This document shows positions 1 to 8,416 of a stretch of 49,873 bases of DNA, piece after piece. Origin of the DNA: an uncultured Lachnospira sp. (GTDB taxonomy: Bacteria > Bacillota > Clostridia > Lachnospirales > Lachnospiraceae); NCBI GenBank assembly GCA_910585095.1, contig CAJUBU010000020.1:6359-56231 (forward strand), in the 5' to 3' direction. The notes under the pieces were generated by a model, which saw nothing but the letters and a program-made list of their open reading frames with translations, searched no databases and was not told the origin of the DNA. The translations under genes and the position numbers were made by a program. The first letter of the stretch is position 1. Each line of letters opens with the position of its first letter.

Positions 1-170
1 TTTTCACCAGCAAACGCACCAGCACCCACGCCAAATGACACGTCAACTAAAGGAAGTACAATGGTATCATTTACAGTCACAGCATCGCCAACAACCGTCT
101 TTGCTGATATAAATGAGTCCATTCCTTTAAAAAGTGATGCTACTGTTTGGTCAAAATTATTCTCTGCCAT
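1..170 (-). CDS. gerW: GerW family sporulation protein (YtfJ-like), 3' part outside the window
   Basis: The first 56 codons read from an ATG at 168-170. The protein starts MAENNFDQTVASLFKGMD and continues through VNDTIVLPLVDVSFGVGAG before leaving the window. This Gly/Ala-rich start with a PLVDVSFGVG-type motif is typical of the GerW/YtfJ family, small soluble proteins linked to spore germination. In Bacillus, ytfJ lies beside ytfI (DUF2953), and the next upstream gene here (190-1215) is a DUF2953 protein, so the pair is conserved. Only the N-terminal part is visible, so intactness cannot be judged. The assignment rests on recognition of the N-terminus plus context. Confidence 0.8.
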   Translation of the reverse strand, partial: MAENNFDQTVASLFKGMDSFISAKTVVGDAVTVNDTIVLPLVDVSFGVGAGAFAGE

Positions 171-189
171 ATGAATCCTCCATTCTTGT

Positions 190-1215
190 TCAACTCTTTA
201 TTTTGTTAATATATTTCCTAACCTGCTTATTCCTATAAATCTTTAATGCTATGATTGCTATTGGAAAAAGCTGGATAGAACCCTTTATATAGATATTTCC
301 CTCTATGATTTCCTGCTCAAAATCAGGATAAATCGTTATATATTTACCAATAAAACCATACAGTGACGCTGCATACATCGCCGCTTTCCCTGTTGTTTCA
401 GCATCCTTTAATCCAAAATGGATATATGCCTCAACCTTTTTAGGTTTTAAAATCTTTAAAAGCTTCTTTACCTGAATCCATAAAAAAGCAACCATCTCTC
501 GATTCTTAGGATCATTTATCATATCGGAAATTTCTTTTGATTTTTTCGTTAACTTTTCTTTTGTCACTTTTACTTTTTGAATCAAAGCGATTATCTTTTG
601 TATGATATCTATTATTTTATTTTTAATAATCAAAAAAATATTCTTTTTTATTTTCTCATGCTCTTTAACATCTTCTTCAAAAACACCTGTTTCAAATAAA
701 TGTTGTTCATGTTCAACGTTTTCTTCATTTATTTCTACACTAGACGTTTTCTTATAAGAATCCATTACTTGATTCTTATGGACACCTATATCTTCCATCG
801 CTGCTATATCAATGGATTCTTCTGGTTTATCAAAGAATATATCCTCATCATGAAATGGATGTTCTTCTTCATCAAACACAGAATGTTCTTTCTTTTTATG
901 ACGTTTTTTGATATCCTTTTTTTCTATATCTTGTTCATCATTAGAATCCTTTTTTGATGATTTTAAATTAAAAAAAAGTATTTTTATCCGAATATTCAAT
1001 CCTTCTTCCAGATTAAACAAACATTTTATTCGCAATAAATGGAACAGCCATGTCACTTTTGCCTGTATTACAGGAATGCCATCCTTATATTGTGCCTTTG
1101 CAGTATATCGGATAGGCACAAAAAACACTGCTGCAACTGCAAGAATTACAAGCCCCAGTAATACAGCTATTATTATTCCAATTATTTTTAATATCAATAG
1201 CACTACATGAAGCAT
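190..1215 (-). CDS. DUF2953 domain-containing membrane-anchored protein (YtfI-like)
   Basis: The 341-residue protein has one strong N-terminal hydrophobic segment (about residues 7-35), then a short beta-rich part containing TAKAQYKDGIPVIQAKVTWL. A long, highly charged Lys/Glu/Asp-rich linker (about 85-230) follows, and then a C-terminal conserved part around IHFGLKDAETTGKAAMYAAS and GNIYIKGSIQLFP, which is the recognisable DUF2953 region. The start is supported by AAGGAGAG seven bases upstream of the ATG. It is followed by gerW 19 bases downstream, the ytfI-ytfJ order known from Bacillus. The function is unknown; sporulation membrane biology is inferred only from the pairing. Confidence 0.8.
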   Translation of the reverse strand: MLHVVLLILKIIGIIIAVLLGLVILAVAAVFFVPIRYTAKAQYKDGIPVIQAKVTWLFHLLRIKCLFNLEEGLNIRIKILFFNLKSSKKDSNDEQDIEKKDIKKRHKKKEHSVFDEEEHPFHDEDIFFDKPEESIDIAAMEDIGVHKNQVMDSYKKTSSVEINEENVEHEQHLFETGVFEEDVKEHEKIKKNIFLIIKNKIIDIIQKIIALIQKVKVTKEKLTKKSKEISDMINDPKNREMVAFLWIQVKKLLKILKPKKVEAYIHFGLKDAETTGKAAMYAASLYGFIGKYITIYPDFEQEIIEGNIYIKGSIQLFPIAIIALKIYRNKQVRKYINKIKS

Positions 1216-1230
1216 TGTCTCTCCTTACAT

Positions 1231-1569
1231 TTACTTTCTTCTTTCATTTCCAAAATGCAGATATTTTGGAATATCAAACCCTTTGGTTGCCTGATAAACC
1301 TCATCAATAATCGTTCGTACAACCTCTAAAGCTTCCTCTTTACCTTTTGCAATTCCAACAACATAAATGGTATCTTGTATCTTTTTATTTTTAAAATAAG
1401 GCTGTTTTAAAAAATCAGCGGATATAATATCAAGCAGATTTTCTTTATTCGATGGCAACATAATAAGAAAAGTATCAAACGTTAAACGGCTTTTTGCTAT
1501 TTTACCAAATATTTTATATTTTACTTTTCTTGCATTTTCTCCATAATACAGCTTTTTATACCACTTCAT
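1231..1569 (-). CDS. Small conserved hypothetical protein, 112 aa
   Basis: I do not recognise the family. The protein is 112 residues, soluble and rich in Lys and Tyr, with no signal peptide or membrane segment. It begins MKWYKKLYYGENARKVKYK and includes a segment that would fit an alternating strand/helix fold (TFLIMLPSNKENLLDIISAD). It starts three bases after the stop of the 496-residue gene (1573-3063) and ends 15 bases before the DUF2953 gene, so all are probably co-transcribed with gerW. The tight spacing suggests a shared function with the upstream unknown gene. Confidence 0.65.
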   Translation of the reverse strand: MKWYKKLYYGENARKVKYKIFGKIAKSRLTFDTFLIMLPSNKENLLDIISADFLKQPYFKNKKIQDTIYVVGIAKGKEEALEVVRTIIDEVYQATKGFDIPKYLHFGNERRK

Positions 1570-1572
1570 AGA

Positions 1573-3063
1573 CTAGCCTTCCATCATTGATTTTAATATC
1601 TCTACCACAGCCATCTGCTCTGCTTCATCTGTACATTGTATCAGCGACATATTAATATAATTTTGTATTTCATCGGTATTGTTAAACAAAACGGGAAGTT
1701 GTGAAAATACAGCTGCCATAACGGCTCTTTTCACGGGCTGTCCTAAAGACTTAAACGCTTTTTGCATATCGTCAATCAGACGTTCACAAACCGTATCTGC
1801 ATAAGAATTATCAGGTATTTCAGTGTATGACGCATCGCTGTCTAACATAACAAAGTCACTGCCTGACTGAAGCTTTGTAACCATTTTTAACGACTGAAAA
1901 AGCGCGCTTACGCCAAATGTATCCAGTTTATCCTTATACATATCCCAAGCATCGTCTAACACATACTCATTTTTTTGGGTAATCGACAAAATATTTTCTT
2001 GAACACCCTCAAAGGCAATAAATTTATCCGCTATTTTTTCAAACAATTCATGGCTATAAGAACTGTCATTATCCGATGCCACTCTATCTGGTGAACCAAA
2101 GCATTGATTATTGATACTTTCTATTATCTCTTTGGCAAGAACGGTCTGTGTTGTGCTTCCAATCGAATATTCTTTCATAAGCGCCACTGTATATAAATCA
2201 TTAATCAACTGTATCAAAAGTACTATATTATCAGATAACTCATTTATCTTTTCAATACCTATCTTTAACTCTTTATTCAATGTATTATACATTGTAACGT
2301 CAATTGTTTTATAATCTGTCTTTACCAGTATATCCATTATTTTCTTATATTCATCAAAATCTTGTTCAACAATCACCTTATTTTCTGTCTGTTTTTTAGA
2401 AACAGACAGCAGCGCTGTACTTCTAATCAAATAATCAAAATCGTCAATGGAGCCTTTTTGCGCCCCATGATACAAGGAAAAAGCTTCTCTTATATAAGAA
2501 AAAAAACGCTCTTTTGACAATCTCATAGGAAGCTGCCCCACCAATTCTGCAATCTTACTGTTTACCACAACATTGTCTTTTTCTGAAAAAATATAATGAA
2601 TTAAATCATTGGTAAGATACGTATTATAGTACTCTTTGTCAAACGGATATTGTTCTTTATCTTTAAACCGATATTCCACTCGATTCAGCACATATTCATA
2701 TATTCTTAACTGGTCAACAAAAGAAATGACAACACTCATGATATCCATAACATCTTGACGCATCGCTTTTAATTGTTTAATATCCATTTGATTATCCAAA
2801 TAATTTCGGACAAATAAATGAAAGCGATGATAAAGATTGTCATATAAATCATGGTTATATCCTTTTTTATCTAATGTATCATAATATATATCACAAACTG
2901 TATAATAATTCATAGAAAGCTTGACTAAACTTAACGCATGATATAGGGAAGCCATACTCCTGCCATATTTTTCAAGATAAATATTTAGATTTTGCCCTTT
3001 ACTTATCTTAGAAGAAACCGCATCTAAATCTTTCATAAATTTAACAAATACTGCTGCTTTCAA
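1573..3063 (-). CDS. Conserved hypothetical protein, 496 aa, probable TTG start
   Basis: No family is recognised. The 496-residue protein is soluble and probably mostly helical, with many Asp, Tyr and Leu residues and no signal peptide, transmembrane stretch or nucleotide-binding motif that I can see. The reading frame opens with TTG at 3061-3063. AAAGGAGG lies about 14 bases upstream, rather far, and the first in-frame ATG (3034-3036) has no Shine-Dalgarno, so the start is uncertain by nine codons. It is translationally close to the 112-residue gene downstream. The two form an uncharacterised pair in front of the DUF2953-gerW pair. Confidence 0.65.
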   Translation of the reverse strand: MKAAVFVKFMKDLDAVSSKISKGQNLNIYLEKYGRSMASLYHALSLVKLSMNYYTVCDIYYDTLDKKGYNHDLYDNLYHRFHLFVRNYLDNQMDIKQLKAMRQDVMDIMSVVISFVDQLRIYEYVLNRVEYRFKDKEQYPFDKEYYNTYLTNDLIHYIFSEKDNVVVNSKIAELVGQLPMRLSKERFFSYIREAFSLYHGAQKGSIDDFDYLIRSTALLSVSKKQTENKVIVEQDFDEYKKIMDILVKTDYKTIDVTMYNTLNKELKIGIEKINELSDNIVLLIQLINDLYTVALMKEYSIGSTTQTVLAKEIIESINNQCFGSPDRVASDNDSSYSHELFEKIADKFIAFEGVQENILSITQKNEYVLDDAWDMYKDKLDTFGVSALFQSLKMVTKLQSGSDFVMLDSDASYTEIPDNSYADTVCERLIDDMQKAFKSLGQPVKRAVMAAVFSQLPVLFNNTDEIQNYINMSLIQCTDEAEQMAVVEILKSMMEG

Positions 3064-3158
3064 ACAACAGGTACCGTCCTCCTTTAAGTTTTATGTTTCT
3101 TTAGTCAATCGTATAAGACTAGAAACGTTTATTGCTTTACACGAAATACAATATTTTG

Positions 3159-4439
3159 TTACATATTCAATTTATCAAAAATATCACAGAAATCAAATGT
3201 TGCAAAGTAATCCTTTGGCGTTTCTGCCCTGCGAATCATCTGCACGCTTCCGTCTTTCTTCAACAGCAATTCAGCCGATTTAAGCTTTCCATTATAATTG
3301 TAGCCCATTGAAAAACCGTGCGCACCTGTATCGTGAATAATCAAATAATCCCCCATATCAATCTTAGGAAGTTCTCTGTCAACCGCAAATTTATCATTAT
3401 TTTCACACAAAGAACCCACAACATCATAAACATGGTCGCATGGCTCATCTTCCTTGCCCGCCACTGTAATATGATGATATGCTTTATAGATAGCTGGTCT
3501 CATAAGATTGACAGCACAGGCATCCACGCCTATGTATTCTTTGTGAATATGCTTTTGATTGATAGCCTTTGTAACCAGACAGCCAAAAGGTCCTAACATA
3601 TAACGTCCAAGCTCTGTATAGATGGCAATATCATTCATTCCCACAGGTGTTAAGACTTCATCATATACTCTGTGTACATTTTCACCAATAATAGCAATAT
3701 CATTTGCCTTTTGTTCTGGCTTATAAGGAATACCAATACCACCTGAAAGATTGATAAAGCGAATATCAACTCCTGTTTTTTCTTTAAGTTCTACTGCCAA
3801 TTCAAACAATATCTTGGCAAGGGTTGGATAATATTCATTCGTTACGGTATTGCTGGCAAGAAATGAATGAATACCAAAATATTTTACACCCTTTGATTTT
3901 AAAATTTTAAACGCTTCTATAATCTGCTCATGAGTCATGCCATACTTAGCATCACCGGGATTGTCCATAACCGATGTCCCCAGTTTAAAATATCCGCCTG
4001 GATTATACCGACAGCTTATTGTTTCTGGCAATCTACCATCTAACGCCCGCTCTAAAATATCAATATGTGTAATATCATCAAGATTGATAATTGCACCTAC
4101 TTTGTTGGCATATTGAAATTCTCCTATTGGTGTATCATTGGAAGAAAACATCATTTCTTCTGGCTTATAATCCAACGCATGTCCCATCATCAGCTCTGTC
4201 ATAGAAGCACAATCCACACCACAGCCATAATCTTTTAATATTTTTAATATAAATGGGTTTGGTGTTGCCTTAATAGCAAAATATTCTCTATATCCTTTAT
4301 TCCATGAAAATGCTTCTTTCAAACGCAAAACATTGTCAATAATTCCTTGTTCGTCATAGAGGTGATAAGGGGTAGGATAAGTCTTATCAATCTCTTGTAA
4401 TTGCTCTAACGTTACAAATGTCTTCTTTTTGTCCATCAT
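3159..4439 (-). CDS. lysA: Diaminopimelate decarboxylase family PLP enzyme
   Basis: The 426-residue protein is a fold-type III (alanine-racemase-like) decarboxylase. The N-terminal barrel carries YFAIKATPNP with the PLP lysine at about residue 57, and later GCGVDCASMTE, the HSFLASNT segment and the NLSGGIGIPY glycine loop. The C-terminal beta domain has a modified CENND in place of the usual CESGD, followed by GAHGFSMGYNYNG. Such enzymes convert meso-diaminopimelate to L-lysine and CO2 in the cytoplasm. The CENND variant could mean a related substrate, for example a carboxynorspermidine-type or other amino-acid decarboxylase, but the length fits LysA. It starts at an ATG behind GAGG and appears to be transcribed alone. 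Confidence 0.8.
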   Translation of the reverse strand: MMDKKKTFVTLEQLQEIDKTYPTPYHLYDEQGIIDNVLRLKEAFSWNKGYREYFAIKATPNPFILKILKDYGCGVDCASMTELMMGHALDYKPEEMMFSSNDTPIGEFQYANKVGAIINLDDITHIDILERALDGRLPETISCRYNPGGYFKLGTSVMDNPGDAKYGMTHEQIIEAFKILKSKGVKYFGIHSFLASNTVTNEYYPTLAKILFELAVELKEKTGVDIRFINLSGGIGIPYKPEQKANDIAIIGENVHRVYDEVLTPVGMNDIAIYTELGRYMLGPFGCLVTKAINQKHIHKEYIGVDACAVNLMRPAIYKAYHHITVAGKEDEPCDHVYDVVGSLCENNDKFAVDRELPKIDMGDYLIIHDTGAHGFSMGYNYNGKLKSAELLLKKDGSVQMIRRAETPKDYFATFDFCDIFDKLNM

Positions 4440-4510
4440 TCAACCTCATTTCTGTTCTTTTACATATCTTAACAAATCATAGCCCACATGCCTTATTTTG
4501 TCAAGAAATA

Positions 4511-4900
4511 TTATTGTAACATATCCTCCAAAAATTTAGCCGCATCACGGACACAATCTTCACAGCTTCTAAGCATAACACCTGTATCAACACCTTTTAA
4601 TGTCTTGCAAGTCACTGTCTGATTGCTCTGTTTAAAATTGTTTACAATGTATTTTGCCGCCTGCATAGCTTTACCGCGCCCTGCTTCTTTGTTGGCAAGC
4701 CCAACCACTGTACAAGCTCCTGTAATTGCCCCGCAAGTTCCCTCCAGCGTTCCGCCTATCCCCGTTCCTAAGGACTGTGTGATTGCCGCCATTGTAGCCT
4801 CGTCTAAACCTGCATAATCACAATATGTACACGCTACTGCCTGCGCACAATTCATTCCTTTTTTCTTTCTATCAACTGCTAATTCTACTCTTGTATCCAT
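4511..4900 (-). CDS. C_GCAxxG_C_C family redox/metal-binding protein
   Basis: The product is 129 residues from the ATG at 4898-4900, chosen because GGAGATTAGA precedes it; four residues further upstream are possible. It shows the family pattern of spaced cysteines: NCAQAVACTYC near the N-terminus, then the signature GTCGAITGACTVVG, and a C-terminal CEDCVRDAAKFLE. Proteins of this family often lie near redox or metal-handling genes and probably bind a metal or cluster through these cysteines, but the biochemical role is not established. It is separated from its neighbours by more than 70 bases on each side. Confidence 0.8.
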   Translation of the reverse strand: MDTRVELAVDRKKKGMNCAQAVACTYCDYAGLDEATMAAITQSLGTGIGGTLEGTCGAITGACTVVGLANKEAGRGKAMQAAKYIVNNFKQSNQTVTCKTLKGVDTGVMLRSCEDCVRDAAKFLEDMLQ

Positions 4901-5167
4901 TCTAATCTCCATTCTAACTATACTATCTAACTTTTTACCTGCTATAAATTCATTTTATTAAATCTATTTCATTATACTAAAAATCTCCTACATTTTCAAT
5001 GAAATACATATAAATACTCGTTTCTATGCTATTCTTCACACTAAATCCTTTTATCCTCTTTTTTCTTATCAAAGCATATATTCACCATTTGATTTGCTGA
5101 TTTTTTCTTGGTGAACCTCTCCTGCCTAAGAGGTAGAAGCTTTAATAAAGTTAAAAATAATTTTTAC
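4901..5167. other. Intergenic region with two adjacent short hairpins, no gene seen
   Basis: No convincing reading frame occurs here. At about 5080-5150 the plus strand holds two inverted repeats in a row: TTCACCA pairing with TGGTGAA across about 25 bases, then CCTCT pairing with AGAGG across a seven-base loop. They lie between the C_GCAxxG_C_C gene start and the terminator of the LRR gene. They could be the leader of a small RNA or a second termination structure. Nothing more can be supported. Confidence 0.3.
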
Positions 5168-5227
5168 AAAAAAACAGATATATTCCAGTTGAAATAAATC
5201 TTTCACGCTGAAATATATCTGTTTTTT
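5168..5227 (-). terminator. Rho-independent terminator after the LRR gene
   Basis: AAAAAACAGATATATT (about 5169-5184) pairs with AATATATCTGTTTTTT (about 5211-5226), an almost perfect stem with an A tract on one side and a T tract on the other. It lies 15 bases beyond the stop of the 105-residue LRR gene. Read on the minus strand it ends in a run of U, so it should stop transcription of that operon; it could also work from the other side. Confidence 0.8.
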
Positions 5228-5241
5228 ATGCACAATCATAC

Positions 5242-5559
5242 TTATTGCATATTAGGACAACCAGTAAACGCCATAGCATCTACTTCTACATCTTTTGAAT
5301 AACTTACCTTTTTCAAATTAATACAGTCCGCAAACGCTTTTGTACCTATTTTTTTAAGCGAGTTTGGACAAATAACTTCCTCAAGATTTGAACAATTCTC
5401 AAATGCGTGACTTCCTATCTCCTCCACGCCTTCTGGTAATTCTACTTTAACAATATCGTTTCTTTCTGCAAACAAATCCTCTGTTATTTTTGTAAAATCA
5501 CTCATATCAATCTCTTTAAATGTCTTGTTGTATAAATACACTTTTATTCGGTCTTTCAT
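5242..5559 (-). CDS. Small BspA-type leucine-rich repeat protein, 105 aa
   Basis: The 105 residues contain about three BspA-like leucine-rich repeats: VEEIGSHAFENCSNLEEV, then LKKIGTKAFADCINLKKV, then a last degenerate unit ending AFTGCPNMQ. There is no signal peptide, so this copy is probably cytoplasmic, unlike most BspA proteins, which are surface adhesins. GGAGGGG lies before the ATG. It follows the lytic transglycosylase gene by 13 bases and is likely the last gene of a NUDIX-transglycosylase-LRR operon. A partner-binding role is likely from the fold but no target can be named. Confidence 0.75.
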   Translation of the reverse strand: MKDRIKVYLYNKTFKEIDMSDFTKITEDLFAERNDIVKVELPEGVEEIGSHAFENCSNLEEVICPNSLKKIGTKAFADCINLKKVSYSKDVEVDAMAFTGCPNMQ

Positions 5560-5572
5560 ATCGCCCCTCCAT

Positions 5573-6442
5573 TCATAATTCTTTAATTTTTGAAATCAGC
5601 GAATTGACAATTGAAGCCTGCGCCTCATACAAATAATATGGGGTGCTGTTTTGCATTGTCTTGTCTGATTGTCCTACAGCATTAGGCAATACTGTATTTA
5701 TTAAATTAATGTTGGGGTTCTTCAATATATCTTCACCATCAACATTTAATTCCTTATTTATTAATTTATTGCTATGTTCAAGTGTTCTCTTAATAAGATA
5801 TTTATTGCCATCTGGCAAATCTGCTGATTTGCTTTCTATTCTTGTAGAATGCGCTGCTGGATAAGCTGTATATGTCACAACGCCCATATCTGCATTGGAT
5901 AAATTCGTCTTGGTACTTCCATCAATTGTCCATGAATCCCCCTCCAATGCACCACCTAATAAATTGTTAATCTTATGTATATAATTGATGGTTTCATCAT
6001 ATGGTGGGACACCTCCATATTTCTGAACAGAACCACAACCAGCGTTATACCCTGCCAATGCCAAAGACACATTGCCGTTATAGTCTTCTAGCAGCCATGA
6101 CAACAACTTAGCGCCGCCAGTGATACTTTGTCTTGCATCATATGGGTTTGTCACTCCATAGCTTTGTGCCGTTGCAGGCATAAGCTGCATAATGCCCATC
6201 GCACCGCACCATGACGTCGCATTAGGGTCCATTCCAGACTCCGCCTGCGCAACCGCCTTTAAAAGATTGACGTCAACACCATATTCTTCGGACACTTCCT
6301 GAAATATATTTTCCAAGTCATCATCAATCATACTGTTAAACATTTCATCAAACTTTAAATTTTTTGTACCGACAGCACCATTATAATTATCCACTCGATA
6401 AACATTGCCGTCTAATATGCCATAAATACTATATAAATCCAT
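5573..6442 (-). CDS. Lytic transglycosylase (SLT / goose-lysozyme-like fold)
   Basis: From the ATG at 6440-6442 the protein has 289 residues. Residues about 50-160 form a transglycosylase SLT domain: VSEEYGVDVNLLKAVAQAESG with the catalytic Glu near residue 68, then GAMGIMQLMPATAQSYGV and LALAGYNAGCGSV, the three hallmark motifs. The C-terminal 130 residues are low-complexity and unrecognised. No signal peptide is visible, so export would need another route, as in some flagellar or prophage transglycosylases. The start overlaps the NUDIX stop by one base (TAATG), implying translational coupling. It cleaves peptidoglycan glycan strands to 1,6-anhydro ends. Confidence 0.87.
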   Translation of the reverse strand: MDLYSIYGILDGNVYRVDNYNGAVGTKNLKFDEMFNSMIDDDLENIFQEVSEEYGVDVNLLKAVAQAESGMDPNATSWCGAMGIMQLMPATAQSYGVTNPYDARQSITGGAKLLSWLLEDYNGNVSLALAGYNAGCGSVQKYGGVPPYDETINYIHKINNLLGGALEGDSWTIDGSTKTNLSNADMGVVTYTAYPAAHSTRIESKSADLPDGNKYLIKRTLEHSNKLINKELNVDGEDILKNPNINLINTVLPNAVGQSDKTMQNSTPYYLYEAQASIVNSLISKIKEL

Positions 6443-6876
6443 TACCAAACACCTTGTCTTTTCATATTAATGTACATCTCATATGCCTTCTCAAGAATTT
6501 GTTTTTCATTTGGAAAACGCAAGAGATGATAAGCCTCATGATATTTATAAAATCCTGAGTCTTCAAAAAATTCTTCCCTCTGGGGCTTATTATAATAACT
6601 ATTCGCCTGCATTAAAAACCAATTAACTTTTTTATAAACTGTATCCTTTGCTGTGCTGAATGTATACTGAGTAGTATCAATAAACTGTTTAATAACTGCG
6701 TTTGAACCGCCTTCCTCTTTAACCTCTCTTATAGCAGTATCCTCAAAGGATTCGTTTGCCTCAACCGTTCCCTTAGGTAGAACCCAGCCTTCATACTTAT
6801 TCCTGTACTTTTTATATAATACAAGTACCTTTCCTCTATATATTACCACACCGCCACAGCTTGTTGCCTCTATCAT
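6442..6876 (-). CDS. NUDIX hydrolase
   Basis: The 144-residue protein is a single NUDIX domain. The NUDIX box runs from GTVEANESFEDTAIREVKEE onward and matches the GX5EX7REUXEEXGU pattern, with the REVKEEGG helix that binds Mg2+. The WVLPKG lead-in is typical of (di)nucleoside polyphosphate hydrolases of the MutT/Ap4A type. The substrate cannot be told from sequence. GGAGG precedes the ATG by seven bases. It is the first gene of the unit leading into the lytic transglycosylase. Confidence 0.85.
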   Translation of the reverse strand: MIEATSCGGVVIYRGKVLVLYKKYRNKYEGWVLPKGTVEANESFEDTAIREVKEEGGSNAVIKQFIDTTQYTFSTAKDTVYKKVNWFLMQANSYYNKPQREEFFEDSGFYKYHEAYHLLRFPNEKQILEKAYEMYINMKRQGVW

Positions 6877-6943
6877 TACAATTCCTCCAGTTCATGTAGC
6901 GTGTTTTTTCTTAAAAACATTATACAACCCTGTATGAAGTTAA

Positions 6944-8416
6944 TCAACCAAAAAATGAATCCAATACATTTTTTGCTACCTGCTGCGCATTGGCAACCTT
7001 TGCATACCCACCTTCTAGTATCACACATATGGATATTTGAGGATTTTCATATGGTGCAAATCCAACAAACCAAGAATGGGCATTGTCACTGTTGTCATAC
7101 TGAGCTGTTCCTGTTTTTCCAGCAGCATCATAGGATGCATTTCTAAAGAGATTGCCTGTTCCCTGCATAACAACGCTTCTGCATAAATCTGACAGCGTTG
7201 CTGCCTCATCTGCTGTACATATCTGCGCCCTACTTTCAGGCTGTGTCTTTTTTAACACTGTTCCTTCACTTGTCTGTATCGTATCCACAAGGTAGGGTTT
7301 CATCATAACACCTTCATTTGCAATAGCTGATATAATCATCAAATTGTGTATTGGCGATATCATGGTTTTTCCTTGTCCAATAGCAGTCTCTTGAACTAAA
7401 CTTATCCCTGAATTGACATCCAGATCAAAACTACTATCGCTCGTATCCATCCCAATTTTAAGGCTTTGATTAAATAGGCTGTTCTCGCAAGTCTCTCTAA
7501 ACTTTTGCAAATCCAATTGACAGCCAATTGTGGAAAAAGCTGAATTACATGAATTTGAAAAAGCATCGACAAGATTCTCAAAGCCATGCGCCGTTTGGTC
7601 AAAACATGGAATTGTTGTACCTCCCTGTATATATGCACTCCCATCACATTCATAAGAGAAATTGCCATACGCGCTATTTTCTCTTATATATTCTAAAGCA
7701 GTCATTACCTTAAATGTTGAACCAGGTGCATATAAACCTTTTGTTGCTCGGTTTAGCAATACGGAATCCGAACTGTCATACGACAGCCATTCTTCATATT
7801 TTTGAGCTGCATCATTAGGATTATAATCTGGTTTTGACACCATTGCAAGAATTTTCCCACTGGAAGGCTCCATTGCAATCACTGCGCCTTTATTCTCCCC
7901 TAATGCCTGATATGCCGCTTCTTGAAGACTTGGTATCAATGTTGTCAAACAGTCATTGCCTCTGGATTTTTGCCCTTGCAAATCAGCCCCTAACTCTTTT
8001 ATTATATTCCCGTCCGTTGATAATAATTCAAAATTTGCAATTCCTTCAATTCCTGTTTTTTCACTTTTTAATCCAACAACATGACAATACATATTAGAAA
8101 ATGGATAATATCGGTATTCTTCGCCTTCTTCATTGACCTGCGTACTTGCAAGCACCATACCATCACTGGCTAAGATATTGCCCCTCACCACTTTATCCTG
8201 CTGTGTATCAATCATCTTATTATAAGGATTATTAATAATTTTAGGAGCTACAGCCACATTAAAATATACCAAATATACTGCCATAGTCAAGAATAATCCA
8301 ATAAAAATAAAAGAAATTACATTTGTTTCATGATTTCTTAAACTTTTTCTTCGCTTTTCATAGATATCATGGTTTTTTTTATTTTTTACTTTTCTTGCTC
8401 TTTCCTGCTGATTCAT
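6944..8416 (-). CDS. Class B penicillin-binding protein (monofunctional transpeptidase)
   Basis: The 490-residue protein has a basic cytoplasmic tail (about 1-30), one membrane anchor (about 32-55), a dimerisation part, and a transpeptidase domain. Its three active-site motifs are intact: STFK (Ser233-Lys236), Ser289-Cys-Asn291, and KTGT (about 434-437). These enzymes crosslink peptidoglycan stem peptides outside the membrane together with a SEDS glycosyltransferase. The next upstream gene is such a SEDS protein, whose end overlaps this start by 38 bases, so the two form a cognate pair like PbpA-RodA or FtsI-FtsW. At 490 residues it is short for PBP2 and closest to the PbpA type. Confidence 0.88.
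   Translation of the reverse strand: MNQQERARKVKNKKNHDIYEKRRKSLRNHETNVISFIFIGLFLTMAVYLVYFNVAVAPKIINNPYNKMIDTQQDKVVRGNILASDGMVLASTQVNEEGEEYRYYPFSNMYCHVVGLKSEKTGIEGIANFELLSTDGNIIKELGADLQGQKSRGNDCLTTLIPSLQEAAYQALGENKGAVIAMEPSSGKILAMVSKPDYNPNDAAQKYEEWLSYDSSDSVLLNRATKGLYAPGSTFKVMTALEYIRENSAYGNFSYECDGSAYIQGGTTIPCFDQTAHGFENLVDAFSNSCNSAFSTIGCQLDLQKFRETCENSLFNQSLKIGMDTSDSSFDLDVNSGISLVQETAIGQGKTMISPIHNLMIISAIANEGVMMKPYLVDTIQTSEGTVLKKTQPESRAQICTADEAATLSDLCRSVVMQGTGNLFRNASYDAAGKTGTAQYDNSDNAHSWFVGFAPYENPQISICVILEGGYAKVANAQQVAKNVLDSFFG

Noticed and set aside
4440..4510. Lysine riboswitch before the diaminopimelate decarboxylase gene
   Set aside because: The leader is too short for the known lysine riboswitch and shows no matching conserved elements.
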